Source: Thiothrix eikelboomii (GTDB lineage Bacteria; Pseudomonadota; Gammaproteobacteria; Thiotrichales; Thiotrichaceae). From it: a stretch of 64,000 bases of DNA. This document shows positions 53,366 through 63,722 of the stretch, piece after piece. The stretch spans positions 1 through 64,000 of the forward strand of contig NZ_FUYB01000007.1 of assembly GCF_900167255.1 (NCBI RefSeq). The letters are read 5' to 3'. The translations under genes were made by a program, and so were the position numbers. Within the stretch, counting starts at the first letter, position 1, and each line of letters starts with the position of its first letter. Below the pieces are notes generated by a model, which saw nothing but the letters and a program-made list of their open reading frames with translations, was not told the origin of the DNA and searched no databases.

Positions 53366-53794
53366 ATGGATATTCAAACACGACGCGGGCAAAATACTAT
53401 CCTCCCCCGTCAACCCGATACACAAAGCCAAACCGTACAGGCTCGGCAGCGTTTAGATCAATTCAATGGCTGCAACCCAAACCTTGGTGGTCAGTCAGCC
53501 CAGTCTTTAATCCTACAATTGCTGATGCAATTATTAGCGCAATTGAAAGACAATAACAGTAAGCCTACACCTAAACCTGAGCCAATCCCTGATCCTATTA
53601 TTCAACCCGTCTATGGTGTAGTGATTGACCCCGATCCGGGTATGGTCCAGCCGGTCTATGGTGCGATTATTGATCCTGACCTGATTGATGATCCGATTGT
53701 CCAGCCAGTCTATGGCGTGGTGATTGAACCCGATCCGTGGCAGGGTGGTGGCGCTCAACCCGTCTATGGTTCAGTGCTAGAGTCTAGTCAATAG
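53366..53794 (+). CDS. Putative RiPP/spliceotide precursor with four VYG repeats
   Basis: The 142 residues form an N-terminal polar part, a hydrophobic helix (QSLILQLLMQLLAQLK), a Pro/Lys linker (KPTPKPEPIPDP), then four repeats starting QPVYG at residues 80, 95, 113 and 131: QPVYGVVIDPDP, QPVYGAIIDPDL, QPVYGVVIEPDP and QPVYGSVLESSQ. The VYG cores are at 82, 97, 115 and 133 (Tyr 83, 98, 116, 134). A radical SAM/SPASM gene follows by 68 bp. Radical SAM spliceases are known to excise tyramine from X-Tyr-Gly; the core here fits, but the modification is not shown. There is no signal peptide and no other named domain. GAGGT precedes the ATG. Confidence 0.65.
   Translation: MDIQTRRGQNTILPRQPDTQSQTVQARQRLDQFNGCNPNLGGQSAQSLILQLLMQLLAQLKDNNSKPTPKPEPIPDPIIQPVYGVVIDPDPGMVQPVYGAIIDPDLIDDPIVQPVYGVVIEPDPWQGGGAQPVYGSVLESSQ
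53603..53791 (+). repeat. Four tandem QPVYG core repeats inside the precursor gene
   Basis: Repeats of 12 codons start at 53603, 53648, 53702 and 53756, at periods of 45, 54 and 54 bp. The Gln-Pro-Val-Tyr-Gly codons are fixed, with silent third-base variation (CAACCCGTCTATGG, CAGCCGGTCTATGG, CAGCCAGTCTATGG, CAACCCGTCTATGG); the tails vary more. Repeat-internal codon drift with fixed protein sequence suggests selection on the peptide. Confidence 0.75.
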
Positions 53795-53862
53795 ACTAGC
53801 CTGAAGTATCTAACCTGATACACTGAATCCAGCACAATAACTAACAATAACTGAGAATCCTC

Positions 53863-55215
53863 ATGGAAACCGCACTGTCTTCTTCACAATCTTATCGGCC
53901 ACGCCAACGCAAATGCTATGCCGTTTGGGAGATTACCTTAAAATGTAATCTTGCCTGTACCCATTGTGGTTCACGCGCAGGAGAGGCGCGCACGAATGAA
54001 TTGAGTACGGCTGAGGCTTTCGATTTAGTGCATCAGATGGCAGAGGCAGGGATCACCGAAGTGACACTGATCGGCGGGGAGGCTTATCTACGCAAAGATT
54101 GGCTAGAGCTAGCCCGCGAGATTGTGCAAGCAGGTATGATTTGCTCGATGACGACCGGCGGTTATGGGATTAGCCTAACCACAGCCGAACGCATGCAAGC
54201 GGCTGGCATTAACCAGCTTTCAGTCTCTATCGACGGCATGAAAGCTACTCATGATAAATTGCGTGGCAAACTCGATTCATGGCGGCAAGCCTTTACGACT
54301 ATGCAGCATTTGCGCACAGTCGGCCTGCCGTTTGGGGCAAATACTCAAGTCAATCGCCTGTCTGCCCCTGAATTTCCATTAATTTACGAAGCTTTGCTGC
54401 AAGCAGGTGCTCAAGCTTGGCAAATTCAAATGACCGTACCGATGGGGAATGCAGCGGATAATTCGGCAATCCTCCTACAACCTGCGGAACTACTCAGCTT
54501 TCACCCCCTACTCGCTTATCTGGCTCAACGGGGTCATCATGAAGGTTTAATCGTTCAGCCGGGGAATAATTTTGGTTATTACGGACCGTATGATCGTTTA
54601 TTGCGCAGTTTTGGCCGTGAAAATAATGAATGGGCTTTTTGGCGCGGCTGTTCTGCGGGTTTAGCGACGATTGGAATTGAGGCGGATGGGGTTATCAAAG
54701 CCTGTCCGTCCTTACCGACCTCAGCGTATTCGGGCGGTAATATTCGGGATCATGCTTTGGCCAAAATTCTCACCGAGCGTGAGGAACTGACATTTAATCT
54801 CAGTGCAGGCACATCAGCAGCTACCGACCATTTGTGGGGCTTTTGTAAAACCTGTGATTTTGCAGAATTATGCCGTGGCGCTTGCAATTGGACAGCTCAT
54901 GTCTTTTTTGACAAGCGCGGTAATAATCCCTATTGCCATCATCGCTCGTTGGTTAAAGCCGCTCATGGCGTGCGTGAGCATCTGACTATGAAACGCCAAG
55001 CCAGCGGCCTACCGTTTGACAATGGCGAGTTTACCATTCATGAGCTAGCGCTGGACGAATCTTGGGGAGAAGATCCTTGGCATTTCACTTTGGATCAAGT
55101 TCAATGGCCATCCGCTTGGCAAGCTGATGTTCCTAAGATACTTGAGCGGCTCAACAATGAAATTCACCATAATATTGCTAATACACGCACGGCTTTAGCA
55201 CTTGCTTCGGGCTAG
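53863..55215 (+). CDS. Radical SAM/SPASM maturase, splicease-like candidate
   Basis: The 450 residues have the radical SAM CxxxCxxC motif (Cys28, 32, 35 in LKCNLACTHCGSRAG), a GGEAYL strand, and a C-terminal SPASM domain with seven cysteines (263, 281, 328, 331, 337, 341, 358) for two extra Fe-S clusters. SPASM enzymes modify ribosomal peptides (sactipeptides, PqqE, spliceases). Its partner is the repeat protein just upstream. There is no recognisable peptide-recognition (RRE) domain, no PlpY-like partner gene and no protease or transporter nearby. About 85 residues follow the last SPASM cysteine with no family I know. GAGAAT precedes the ATG. Confidence 0.8.
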   Translation: METALSSSQSYRPRQRKCYAVWEITLKCNLACTHCGSRAGEARTNELSTAEAFDLVHQMAEAGITEVTLIGGEAYLRKDWLELAREIVQAGMICSMTTGGYGISLTTAERMQAAGINQLSVSIDGMKATHDKLRGKLDSWRQAFTTMQHLRTVGLPFGANTQVNRLSAPEFPLIYEALLQAGAQAWQIQMTVPMGNAADNSAILLQPAELLSFHPLLAYLAQRGHHEGLIVQPGNNFGYYGPYDRLLRSFGRENNEWAFWRGCSAGLATIGIEADGVIKACPSLPTSAYSGGNIRDHALAKILTEREELTFNLSAGTSAATDHLWGFCKTCDFAELCRGACNWTAHVFFDKRGNNPYCHHRSLVKAAHGVREHLTMKRQASGLPFDNGEFTIHELALDESWGEDPWHFTLDQVQWPSAWQADVPKILERLNNEIHHNIANTRTALALASG

Positions 55216-55246
55216 CCATATTAACAATGAAAATGAAAATGTTAGC

Positions 55247-55717
55247 TTAGCGTGACCAAGTACAATCCGGGTTATCCGCAGGGCAGTTCGCATATAATTT
55301 TAAAACGGTACCATGCTGTGCAACGCCCCATGCATTAATCGCCAGATTAGAATCTCGCTTACTTAAAATCCGCCCATCCGAGCTAAAAGTCCAAGTGCAG
55401 TCAGGGTTACTAGGCGTACACGCATTATGCAAGCGTAGGGCTGTTCCATTTTTAGCCCCACCCCATGCATTTAAAGCCAACTGAGGGTCACGCGCACTCA
55501 AGATCATCCCATTACGATAAATCCACATGCAATCTGGATTATCGACTTGACAACCTTGATGTAAGCGCACAATCGTTCCATGCTTAGCACTACCCCAAGC
55601 ATTGATAGACAAGGCAGCATCACGATCACTGATAATCATAAAACTACTGGCATTCGCGGTAGATACAGCTAAAGCTGCTAACACACCGCATAAACTTCTG
55701 GCTACAACAGATTTCAT
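55247..55717 (-). CDS. Secreted ricin-type beta-trefoil lectin-like protein
   Basis: The 156 residues have a signal peptide (cleavage after ANA) and three repeats of about 42 residues with the pattern INAWGxAxHGTxLRLHxxC and NPDCTW, typical of ricin B-like trefoils that bind sugars. Each repeat carries two cysteines, likely disulfide-linked. It lies convergent with the radical SAM gene and divergent from argG. Upstream is a pair of 12-bp direct repeats. Confidence 0.75.
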   Translation of the reverse strand: MKSVVARSLCGVLAALAVSTANASSFMIISDRDAALSINAWGSAKHGTIVRLHQGCQVDNPDCMWIYRNGMILSARDPQLALNAWGGAKNGTALRLHNACTPSNPDCTWTFSSDGRILSKRDSNLAINAWGVAQHGTVLKLYANCPADNPDCTWSR

Positions 55718-55750
55718 GGGATACCTCGCTTAAAATTAAATACCAATAAA

Positions 55751-55804
55751 TACCCAATATAGCAAAATTTTGGGTAAATAAAAATACCAATCTACCCAAT
55801 ATAG
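55751..55804. promoter_or_regulatory. Direct repeat of TACCCAATATAG (possible operator)
   Basis: TACCCAATATAG occurs at 55751-55762 and 55793-55804, spaced 42 bp (about four helical turns), in the divergent spacer between the lectin gene and argG. A reversed GGGTA lies between them (55772-55776). The spacing fits cooperative binding on one face. The regulator is unknown. Confidence 0.35.
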
Positions 55805-55922
55805 GGCTAGGATTTAGAGCTTATGACCAGTTAACGACCTCAACTTACCTGCTGACTAGATTCCCATCCCTCCTCAACCCGCCTATAATGCGCGTTTTCA
55901 CAAGATTGTAGGGAACACAGAC

Positions 55923-57140
55923 ATGGCATCCGTCAAGAAAGTTGTCCTCGCCTATTCTGGCGGTTTGGACACCTCCATCATCGTTAAATGGCTACAAGAA
56001 AATTATCAATGTGAAGTCGTCACCTTTACTGCCGATATTGGCCAAGGCGAAGAAGTTGAGCCAGCACGAGCGAAAGCTTTAGCGATGGGGATTAAGCCAG
56101 AAAACATTTATATCAATGATTTACGTGAAGAGTTTGTGCGCGATTTTGTGTTCCCGATGTTCCGCGCTAATACGGTTTATGAAGGCGAATACTTGCTAGG
56201 CACTTCGATTGCCCGCCCACTGATCGCCAAACGCTTAGTGGAAATTGCCAATGAAGCCGGTGCAGACGCGATTTCGCATGGTGCAACAGGCAAGGGCAAT
56301 GACCAAGTGCGTTTTGAATTAGGTGCTTATGCCTTAAAACCCGGTGTAAAAGTCATCGCTCCGTGGCGTGAATGGACGATGGGTTCACGTGACTCCTTAA
56401 TGGCCTATGCGGAACAGCACAATATTCCAGTTGACTTCAAAAAAGCAGGCAAGAAATCGCCTTATTCAATGGATGCAAATCTGCTGCATATTTCCTATGA
56501 AGGTGGCATTTTAGAAGAGCCGTGGGCCGAAGCTGAAGAAGATATGTGGCGTTGGAGTGTGTCTCCAGAAACTGCACCTGACCAAGCCACGTATATTGAG
56601 CTGACTTATAAGCAAGGTGATCCTGTTGCCCTCAATGGGCAAAGTTTAAGCCCAGCGGAGATGCTAACTATCTTAAATAAACTGGGTGGCGAAAATGGGA
56701 TTGGCCGCTTGGATTTAGTTGAAAATCGTTATGTTGGTATGAAATCACGGGGTTGCTATGAAACCCCCGGTGGTACGATTATGCTCAAAGCCCATCGAGC
56801 CATTGAGTCCATTACTTTAGATCGTGAAGTAGCCCATTTAAAAGATAGCCTCATGCCTAAATACGCCGAGATGATTTACAACGGTTATTGGTGGAGTCCT
56901 GAGCGTCAAATGCTACAAACCCTGATTGATCATTCTCAGCAATATGTGAATGGCGTGGTACGGTTAAAATTATACAAAGGGAATGTGATTGTAGCTGGCC
57001 GCCAATCAGACGATAGTTTATTTGATACTAAAATTGCGACCTTTGATGAAGACGGCGGCGCTTATAATCAAAAAGATGCCGAAGGTTTTATTAAATTGAA
57101 TGCGCTGCGTATGCGGATTGCGGCGAATAAAGGTCGTTAA
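55923..57140 (+). CDS. argG: Argininosuccinate synthase
   Basis: ArgG joins citrulline and aspartate, the penultimate step of arginine synthesis, using ATP. The 405 residues have the PP-loop [15 protein letters not shown], the TADIGQGEE segment, [16 protein letters not shown] and [12 protein letters not shown], typical of the shorter bacterial type. A weak GGGAACA sequence is the ribosome site. A 9-bp hairpin follows its stop. Confidence 0.97.
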   Translation: MASVKKVVLAYSGGLDTSIIVKWLQENYQCEVVTFTADIGQGEEVEPARAKALAMGIKPENIYINDLREEFVRDFVFPMFRANTVYEGEYLLGTSIARPLIAKRLVEIANEAGADAISHGATGKGNDQVRFELGAYALKPGVKVIAPWREWTMGSRDSLMAYAEQHNIPVDFKKAGKKSPYSMDANLLHISYEGGILEEPWAEAEEDMWRWSVSPETAPDQATYIELTYKQGDPVALNGQSLSPAEMLTILNKLGGENGIGRLDLVENRYVGMKSRGCYETPGGTIMLKAHRAIESITLDREVAHLKDSLMPKYAEMIYNGYWWSPERQMLQTLIDHSQQYVNGVVRLKLYKGNVIVAGRQSDDSLFDTKIATFDEDGGAYNQKDAEGFIKLNALRMRIAANKGR

Positions 57141-57165
57141 CAATAAGCTTCCTTCAGTGTTTAGT

Positions 57166-57194
57166 AGTAGGGCAATATGCCCTACTCCGCTTTT
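57166..57194 (+). terminator. Hairpin after argG
   Basis: AGTAGGGCA (57166-57174) and TGCCCTACT (57178-57186) form a perfect 9-bp stem with an ATA loop, followed four bases later by TTTT. A weak intrinsic terminator between argG and slyX. Confidence 0.55.
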
Positions 57195-57216
57195 AAATTA
57201 ATTAAGCCCTATATCT

Positions 57217-57420
57217 ATGCAAGATCGACTCACTGAACTTGAAATTAAATTCATGGAGCAAGAGCAAACCCTAGAAGCCTTAAGTGAGCAGGTGTATTTG
57301 CAGCAAAAAGCCATTTTTAATCTCACTCAACAACTCGCTATCCTCGCTGATCGCTTGAAAACTTTATCGGTTTCGGCGGTTGCTTCCCAAGCGGAAGAAA
57401 CTCCACCTCCCCATTATTAA
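57217..57420 (+). CDS. slyX: SlyX family protein
   Basis: SlyX is a small coiled-coil protein of unknown function found widely in proteobacteria. The 67 residues start MQDRLTELEIKFMEQEQTLEALSEQV, all helix, and end with the typical PPPHY tail. It is followed five bases later by rsmJ. Not related to SlyD or SlyB. Confidence 0.9.
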   Translation: MQDRLTELEIKFMEQEQTLEALSEQVYLQQKAIFNLTQQLAILADRLKTLSVSAVASQAEETPPPHY

Positions 57421-57424
57421 TGCA

Positions 57425-58096
57425 ATGGCGAATCGTTATCAACTCGTAGCAACCCCCAACCGTTTGGAATTGCAAGACAGCCTCGATCCTAAAGTCGGTG
57501 CTGTTTATGTTGATTTTGTGGAGGGTAAAGCCCGGCACCGTTTGCTATTTGGTGGTGGCAAAGGCCAAGATCTTGCCAAAGCGATTGGTTTACATAAACT
57601 TAAAACACCCCAAGTTTTAGATGCAACTGCAGGTTTAGGGCGAGAGGCTTTTGTGCTCGCCAGTCTAGGTTGCCAAGTGACTTTACTTGAACGCTCACCC
57701 ATTGTTCACGCCCTATTAGCCGATGGCTTACAGCGAGCTGCTGCAACACATGAGGCACAATTAACTAGCATTATTAGCCGGATGCACTTACAGCATGATG
57801 ATGCTTTATCTTGGCTAGCAAGCCCTAATTTTACACCTGATGTGGTGTATCTCGACCCGATGTTCCCTGAGCGACAAAAATCAGCCTTGGTACAAAAAGA
57901 CATGCGTTTTTTACAAGAACTCGTTGGTGATGATCCTGATGCTGGTGAACTGCTCGATTTAGCGCGCCGTGTTGCTAAACATCGAGTCACCGTTAAACGC
58001 CCTCGTCTTGCACCGGAATTAGCGGATCTAAAACCTGCATTTGTTATCAGCGGTAAAGCGGTGCGCTATGATGTTTATTTACCGTATCATTTTTAA
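57425..58096 (+). CDS. rsmJ: 16S rRNA (guanine1516-N2)-methyltransferase RsmJ
   Basis: RsmJ methylates G1516 of 16S rRNA. I start at MANRYQLVATPN (57425), since the longer frame overlaps slyX. The 223 residues have the DFVEGKARHRLLFGGGKGQDLAKA motif, SAM-binding VLDATAGLGREAFVLASLG, LLERSPIVHALLADGL and the DPMFPER catalytic motif, exactly the family order. It pairs with slyX in one transcript. Confidence 0.93.
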   Translation: MANRYQLVATPNRLELQDSLDPKVGAVYVDFVEGKARHRLLFGGGKGQDLAKAIGLHKLKTPQVLDATAGLGREAFVLASLGCQVTLLERSPIVHALLADGLQRAAATHEAQLTSIISRMHLQHDDALSWLASPNFTPDVVYLDPMFPERQKSALVQKDMRFLQELVGDDPDAGELLDLARRVAKHRVTVKRPRLAPELADLKPAFVISGKAVRYDVYLPYHF

Positions 58097-58141
58097 GTAT
58101 CATCGTATTAGCTAAGCCCAACTGTGACAAGTTTAAAGTGC

Positions 58142-58249
58142 TTACCCCCAACAACCGCGCAAAAAAATCCCAACTAGGAGTAAAATCCCAAACCAAGCCA
58201 TCAATTTCAGGATGAGACGATACAACTGGCGTTTGTGCTCACTCTCCAT
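58142..58249 (-). CDS. Possible 35-residue membrane peptide
   Basis: On the minus strand an ATG at 58247-58249 opens a 35-residue frame, MESEHKRQLYRLIL then a hydrophobic helix (LMAWFGILLLVGIFLRGCW) ending at 58142. The basic N-terminus before a single helix is typical of small inner-membrane proteins. No clear ribosome site is seen and the frame could be chance. It lies antisense to the spacer before the DUF423 gene. Confidence 0.3.
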   Translation of the reverse strand: MESEHKRQLYRLILKLMAWFGILLLVGIFLRGCWG

Positions 58250-58268
58250 ACATTTAAGGATCTCTAGA

Positions 58269-58646
58269 TTGAAAAAAAACTATTGTCTGCTATTTGCAGC
58301 GCTCTTTGGAATGCTGGCAGTGATTTTAGGCGCATTCGGTGCGCATGGTTTAGAAAAGCTCGTCGATGCTAATAGCTTGCAACGTTTTCATACCGGAGTG
58401 GAATATCAGTTTTATCATAGCTTGGCACTCGGCTTGGTCGGTTTGCTTGAGCAACAGCAAGCTCGTGCTGGGTATCGGTGGGCGGGTTGGGCATTTATAG
58501 TGGGTATCCTCCTTTTCTCTGGCAGTCTATATGCCTATGTCCTCACTGGTCAGGCTGGGTTTGGCATGATTACGCCCTTGGGTGGCTTGGCTTTTATCTT
58601 TGGCTGGGGCTTATTGGCTTGGCAAAGCTGGCACATTAAAAACTGA
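58269..58646 (+). CDS. DUF423 (YgdD-like) small membrane protein
   Basis: The 125 residues start at a TTG (58269) with AAGGA nine bases upstream; the longer frame from 58212 has no ribosome site and would not match the family. It begins MKKNYCLLFAALFGMLAVILGAFGAHGLEK, the DUF423 hallmark, and has four membrane helices, with FHTGVEYQFYHSLALGLVGL and GSLYAYVLTG. Function unknown. A 7-bp inverted repeat (TGCTTAA/TTAAGCA, 58704-58724) follows its stop and may end its transcript. Confidence 0.8.
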   Translation: MKKNYCLLFAALFGMLAVILGAFGAHGLEKLVDANSLQRFHTGVEYQFYHSLALGLVGLLEQQQARAGYRWAGWAFIVGILLFSGSLYAYVLTGQAGFGMITPLGGLAFIFGWGLLAWQSWHIKN

Positions 58647-58865
58647 TCAACACCTAGAGAAACTTGAACCTAAATTAAACTGAGTCACTCTAATAAAATA
58701 ACTTGCTTAATCCCAGCTTAAGCAGTATTTGTAGCTAACAGTTGGTGCTCAAGATTAGCTGCGCTAGTCTGATAAACCTAGAAGTTGTTTTAATCAACTT
58801 TAATAATGGGACTCGCTGTTAACCCAACCCCTTAATGCACTCCTGGATGCCAGTGTCGAGCAGCC

Positions 58866-59651
58866 ATGCAGAATCAGTTATTTAAGTTTTTTAGTCGTAA
58901 CCCACAGGGGCGCGATTTCGTGGTAGGTGATCTACATGGTCACTTTTCTGCCTTAGAGCTCATGTTGGTACAGATCAATTTTAATCCCAAGCGTGATCGT
59001 GTCTTCGCAGTGGGGGATTTGATTGACCGTGGCCCCGAATCATGGCGGGTCGTTGAATTTTTGAATTATCCGTGGTTTCACTCTGTCTTGGGCAATCACG
59101 AGCAAATGCTACTCGACGCTGCCTCGAGTCCATCGGTCGCTAAAAATTGGCTAGGTTTTAACGGCGGTGCTTGGTGGCGCTCAGTACCCGAGGCCTATCA
59201 CACCCGGATTCGTAGTGTGATTAGCCGCTTACCCATTGCGATTGAAATCAACACCTTGGCTGGGCGGATCGGCGTTGTGCATGCAGACATACCCTATGGC
59301 ATGAGCTGGCAGAGCTTCGTGCGCAGCCTCGCTGAAGATAGAGAAACCCGTGAACATGCCTTATGGTCGCGGCAACGTTTCCGCCAAGTCCAAATGATGG
59401 GGCGAACTCAGCCGATTGCGGGGATTGAAATGGTGATCTTTGGGCATACACCGATTCAGCGCCCACTTCAATATGGCAATATTTGTTATATTGACACTGG
59501 GGCTACTTATACGACCGAAAAAACCCTAGGCCATTTGACTTTGATGGAAATCCACCCAACTCTTGAAATTCATCAGTTTTGTATAAAAACAGAAAAAATG
59601 CTGGTCACAAATAAAAAGCGGGAACCAGCGAAGGTGAAGGTGCCCGCTTAA
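58866..59651 (+). CDS. PrpA/PrpB-like metallophosphatase (serine/threonine or nucleotide)
   Basis: The 261 residues have the PPP-family metal motifs FVVGDLHGHFSAL, FAVGDLIDRGPES, SVLGNHEQML, a VVHADIPYG histidine and IFGHTPIQRP. This matches lambda-phosphatase-like PrpA/PrpB proteins of enterobacteria that dephosphorylate misfolded-protein signals, or diadenosine-tetraphosphate hydrolases; the sequence does not settle which. Its last codons overlap a terminator that also serves iscR from the other side. Confidence 0.82.
   Translation: MQNQLFKFFSRNPQGRDFVVGDLHGHFSALELMLVQINFNPKRDRVFAVGDLIDRGPESWRVVEFLNYPWFHSVLGNHEQMLLDAASSPSVAKNWLGFNGGAWWRSVPEAYHTRIRSVISRLPIAIEINTLAGRIGVVHADIPYGMSWQSFVRSLAEDRETREHALWSRQRFRQVQMMGRTQPIAGIEMVIFGHTPIQRPLQYGNICYIDTGATYTTEKTLGHLTLMEIHPTLEIHQFCIKTEKMLVTNKKREPAKVKVPA
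59616..59649 (-). terminator. Terminator for iscR inside the phosphatase 3' end
   Basis: AAGCGGG (59616-59622) pairs with CCCGCTT (59643-59649), and the minus strand continues with TTTTTATTT, a good intrinsic terminator for leftward transcription of iscR. The hairpin is also part of the phosphatase coding end. Confidence 0.55.
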
Positions 59652-59655
59652 AGTT

Positions 59656-60141
59656 TTAGAGGCTGACCGCCATCCGTGGTGGGAACATGGTGGCAATTCG
59701 GCTCGCCATCGTGTCTTGACGACGTGCGACTGCACGTACTTCAGGACGATTGATAAAGCTCGCTAAAGTCAAACCATCTAAAAACTCATACAAACTCTTA
59801 CTGAGATCAGTCCACAGTTGGTGTGTTAAACATTTCTCGCCGGCATGGCAATCTTCATTACCCTTGCAACGGGTTGCATCAATTGTTTCATCCACGGCTG
59901 CAATAATATCGGCAATGCTAATCTGGCTAGCTGGCTTACCTAAACGATAACCACCACCCGGCCCACGGACTCCTTCCACTAACCCAGACTTACGTAACTT
60001 TGCAAATAACTGCTCTAGGTAAGATAAAGAGATCCCTTGGCAATTCGAAATATCAGCCAAAGTCACCGGCCCTTCATAATCATGAATAGCCAGATCCATC
60101 ATGGCAGTTACTGCGTACCGTCCCTTTGTTGAAAGCTTCAT
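59656..60141 (-). CDS. iscR: Fe-S cluster biogenesis regulator IscR
   Basis: IscR (Rrf2 family) senses the [2Fe-2S] cluster state and controls Fe-S assembly genes. The 161 residues start [20 protein letters not shown] with the helix-turn-helix [19 protein letters not shown] and the wing GPGGGYRLG. Cluster ligands Cys92, Cys98, Cys104 and His107 match E. coli positions. AGGAG precedes the ATG. No iscS, iscU or suf gene follows it here; downstream on the other strand is an unrelated phosphatase, so it is an isolated copy. Confidence 0.92.
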   Translation of the reverse strand: MKLSTKGRYAVTAMMDLAIHDYEGPVTLADISNCQGISLSYLEQLFAKLRKSGLVEGVRGPGGGYRLGKPASQISIADIIAAVDETIDATRCKGNEDCHAGEKCLTHQLWTDLSKSLYEFLDGLTLASFINRPEVRAVARRQDTMASRIATMFPPRMAVSL

Positions 60142-60191
60142 ATCGCTGCTCCTACTGACTGTGGTACTAATTCCTTACTAATCTACTCAAG

Positions 60192-60220
60192 ATTATAAAT
60201 TAACTGAGTAAACTCATCAA
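60192..60220 (-). promoter_or_regulatory. iscR promoter with overlapping inverted repeat
   Basis: On the minus strand TTGATG (60215-60220) and TATAAT (60192-60197) are 17 bp apart, a strong sigma-70 promoter 50 bp before the iscR start codon. An inverted repeat TACTCA/TGAGTA straddles the -10 box, a plausible site for IscR autoregulation, though it does not match the known IscR motif base for base. Confidence 0.55.
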
Positions 60221-60325
60221 CAATATTGAACAAAATCTCTCTACAAAACTTGTATTACTATCTACGATCTTTTAGATAGTAGCTGATTAGTAGTGAAAAA
60301 GCTTATACACAAAGTTTACAAAAAC

Positions 60326-62542
<2,217 letters not shown>

Positions 62543-62584
62543 CCGAGTCAAGGCCTAAAGCGGTCAACACCAAAGGCCAGCTGC

Positions 62585-63721
62585 TTAATGGATTGAGTGG
62601 CTGGCAAAAAACGCAAGTACCGCCTGTATATCCCCCACAAAAACAATGCGCTCGCGTTTTTGGCTGATTTGATAGTCATACATCGGATCGTAATAATCAG
62701 TTAACAAAAACTCAATCCATGCTTGATGCAATTGCGTCTCGCCAGTTTTGGCTTGTTGGGCTAGGGCTAATTGCAAATAAGCCAACGCTTTAGCATAGCG
62801 TACTCCGCCTAAGCGCTTTTGTAGTTTAGCCAAACTCGTCAGCAACGACTGCCTGAAAGCGATCAAAGCTTGGTCGGGATCGCCGAAGTGCTGTTGAAAT
62901 GCCTGCAGTCTATCTAGAATATAATCTTGATAAGTCAACTCTAAGCGTTCAGCTTGGCTAGTTTCTAGCAATACAATTGGAGCGGTACGTAGACTAAAAA
63001 AGAGACTATCCGGCAAATGAATAGAGCCAATACTGCGGCTTTCGTCTTCAAATACCAGCTGCTGATAGCCCTTAGCTAACTGTTGCAAGAGTTTGATCGT
63101 TAACGCATTTTCAAAGTCAATTTGGCTAGGTTGAGGCTTCACCTGCGCCCCAAAAGCCGAGCCACGATGATTTGCTAAGCCCTCTAAATCAATAACTTGC
63201 TTCAGGGTATTTAAAAAGCGAGTTTTCCCACAACCGGTACGTCCGCTCAATACATAGGCTTGATAACGTCTTGGTAAGCCCGCTAATTCATCCAACAAAT
63301 AACGGCGTAAGGCTTTATAGCCACCCGCAATCCGTGGATAAGCAATCCCCGTTGCTGAATACAACCATTGCTGAGTAATCCGCGAGCGCAAACCACCCCG
63401 AAAGCAATACAAGGCCCCCTGCGGATGAGCTAAGGCAAACTGTTGCCATGCCTCAATCCGCTTAGCTTTTTGCTCACCACTGACCAATTCCAAACCTAAG
63501 CGTATAGCCTGATCTTGCCCTGCATCTTTGTAACGCTTGCCAATCATAGCGCGCTCAGCATCATTCATTAAGGGCAAATTGGTCGCCTGTGGAACAGCCC
63601 CCTCCTGAAATTCAATCGGCGCACGAACATCTATTAAAGCTTGAGCTGCCAACACTAAGCCCGCTAAATCCTCAATCACCGGTAACTGCTCGGTGTTTGG
63701 CAATAAGTGCTCACGATTCAT
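62585..63721 (-). CDS. mnmH: tRNA 2-selenouridine synthase MnmH (SelU)
   Basis: MnmH replaces sulfur by selenium in the 2-thiouridine of certain tRNA wobble bases, using selenophosphate. The 378 residues have an N-terminal rhodanese domain with the active-site cysteine in YCFRGGLRSR and a P-loop SGRTGCGKTRFL in the C-terminal part. It starts one base after the selD stop, so the pair is one operon: SelD supplies selenophosphate. Confidence 0.94.
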   Translation of the reverse strand: MNREHLLPNTEQLPVIEDLAGLVLAAQALIDVRAPIEFQEGAVPQATNLPLMNDAERAMIGKRYKDAGQDQAIRLGLELVSGEQKAKRIEAWQQFALAHPQGALYCFRGGLRSRITQQWLYSATGIAYPRIAGGYKALRRYLLDELAGLPRRYQAYVLSGRTGCGKTRFLNTLKQVIDLEGLANHRGSAFGAQVKPQPSQIDFENALTIKLLQQLAKGYQQLVFEDESRSIGSIHLPDSLFFSLRTAPIVLLETSQAERLELTYQDYILDRLQAFQQHFGDPDQALIAFRQSLLTSLAKLQKRLGGVRYAKALAYLQLALAQQAKTGETQLHQAWIEFLLTDYYDPMYDYQISQKRERIVFVGDIQAVLAFFASHSIH

Positions 63722-63722
63722 G

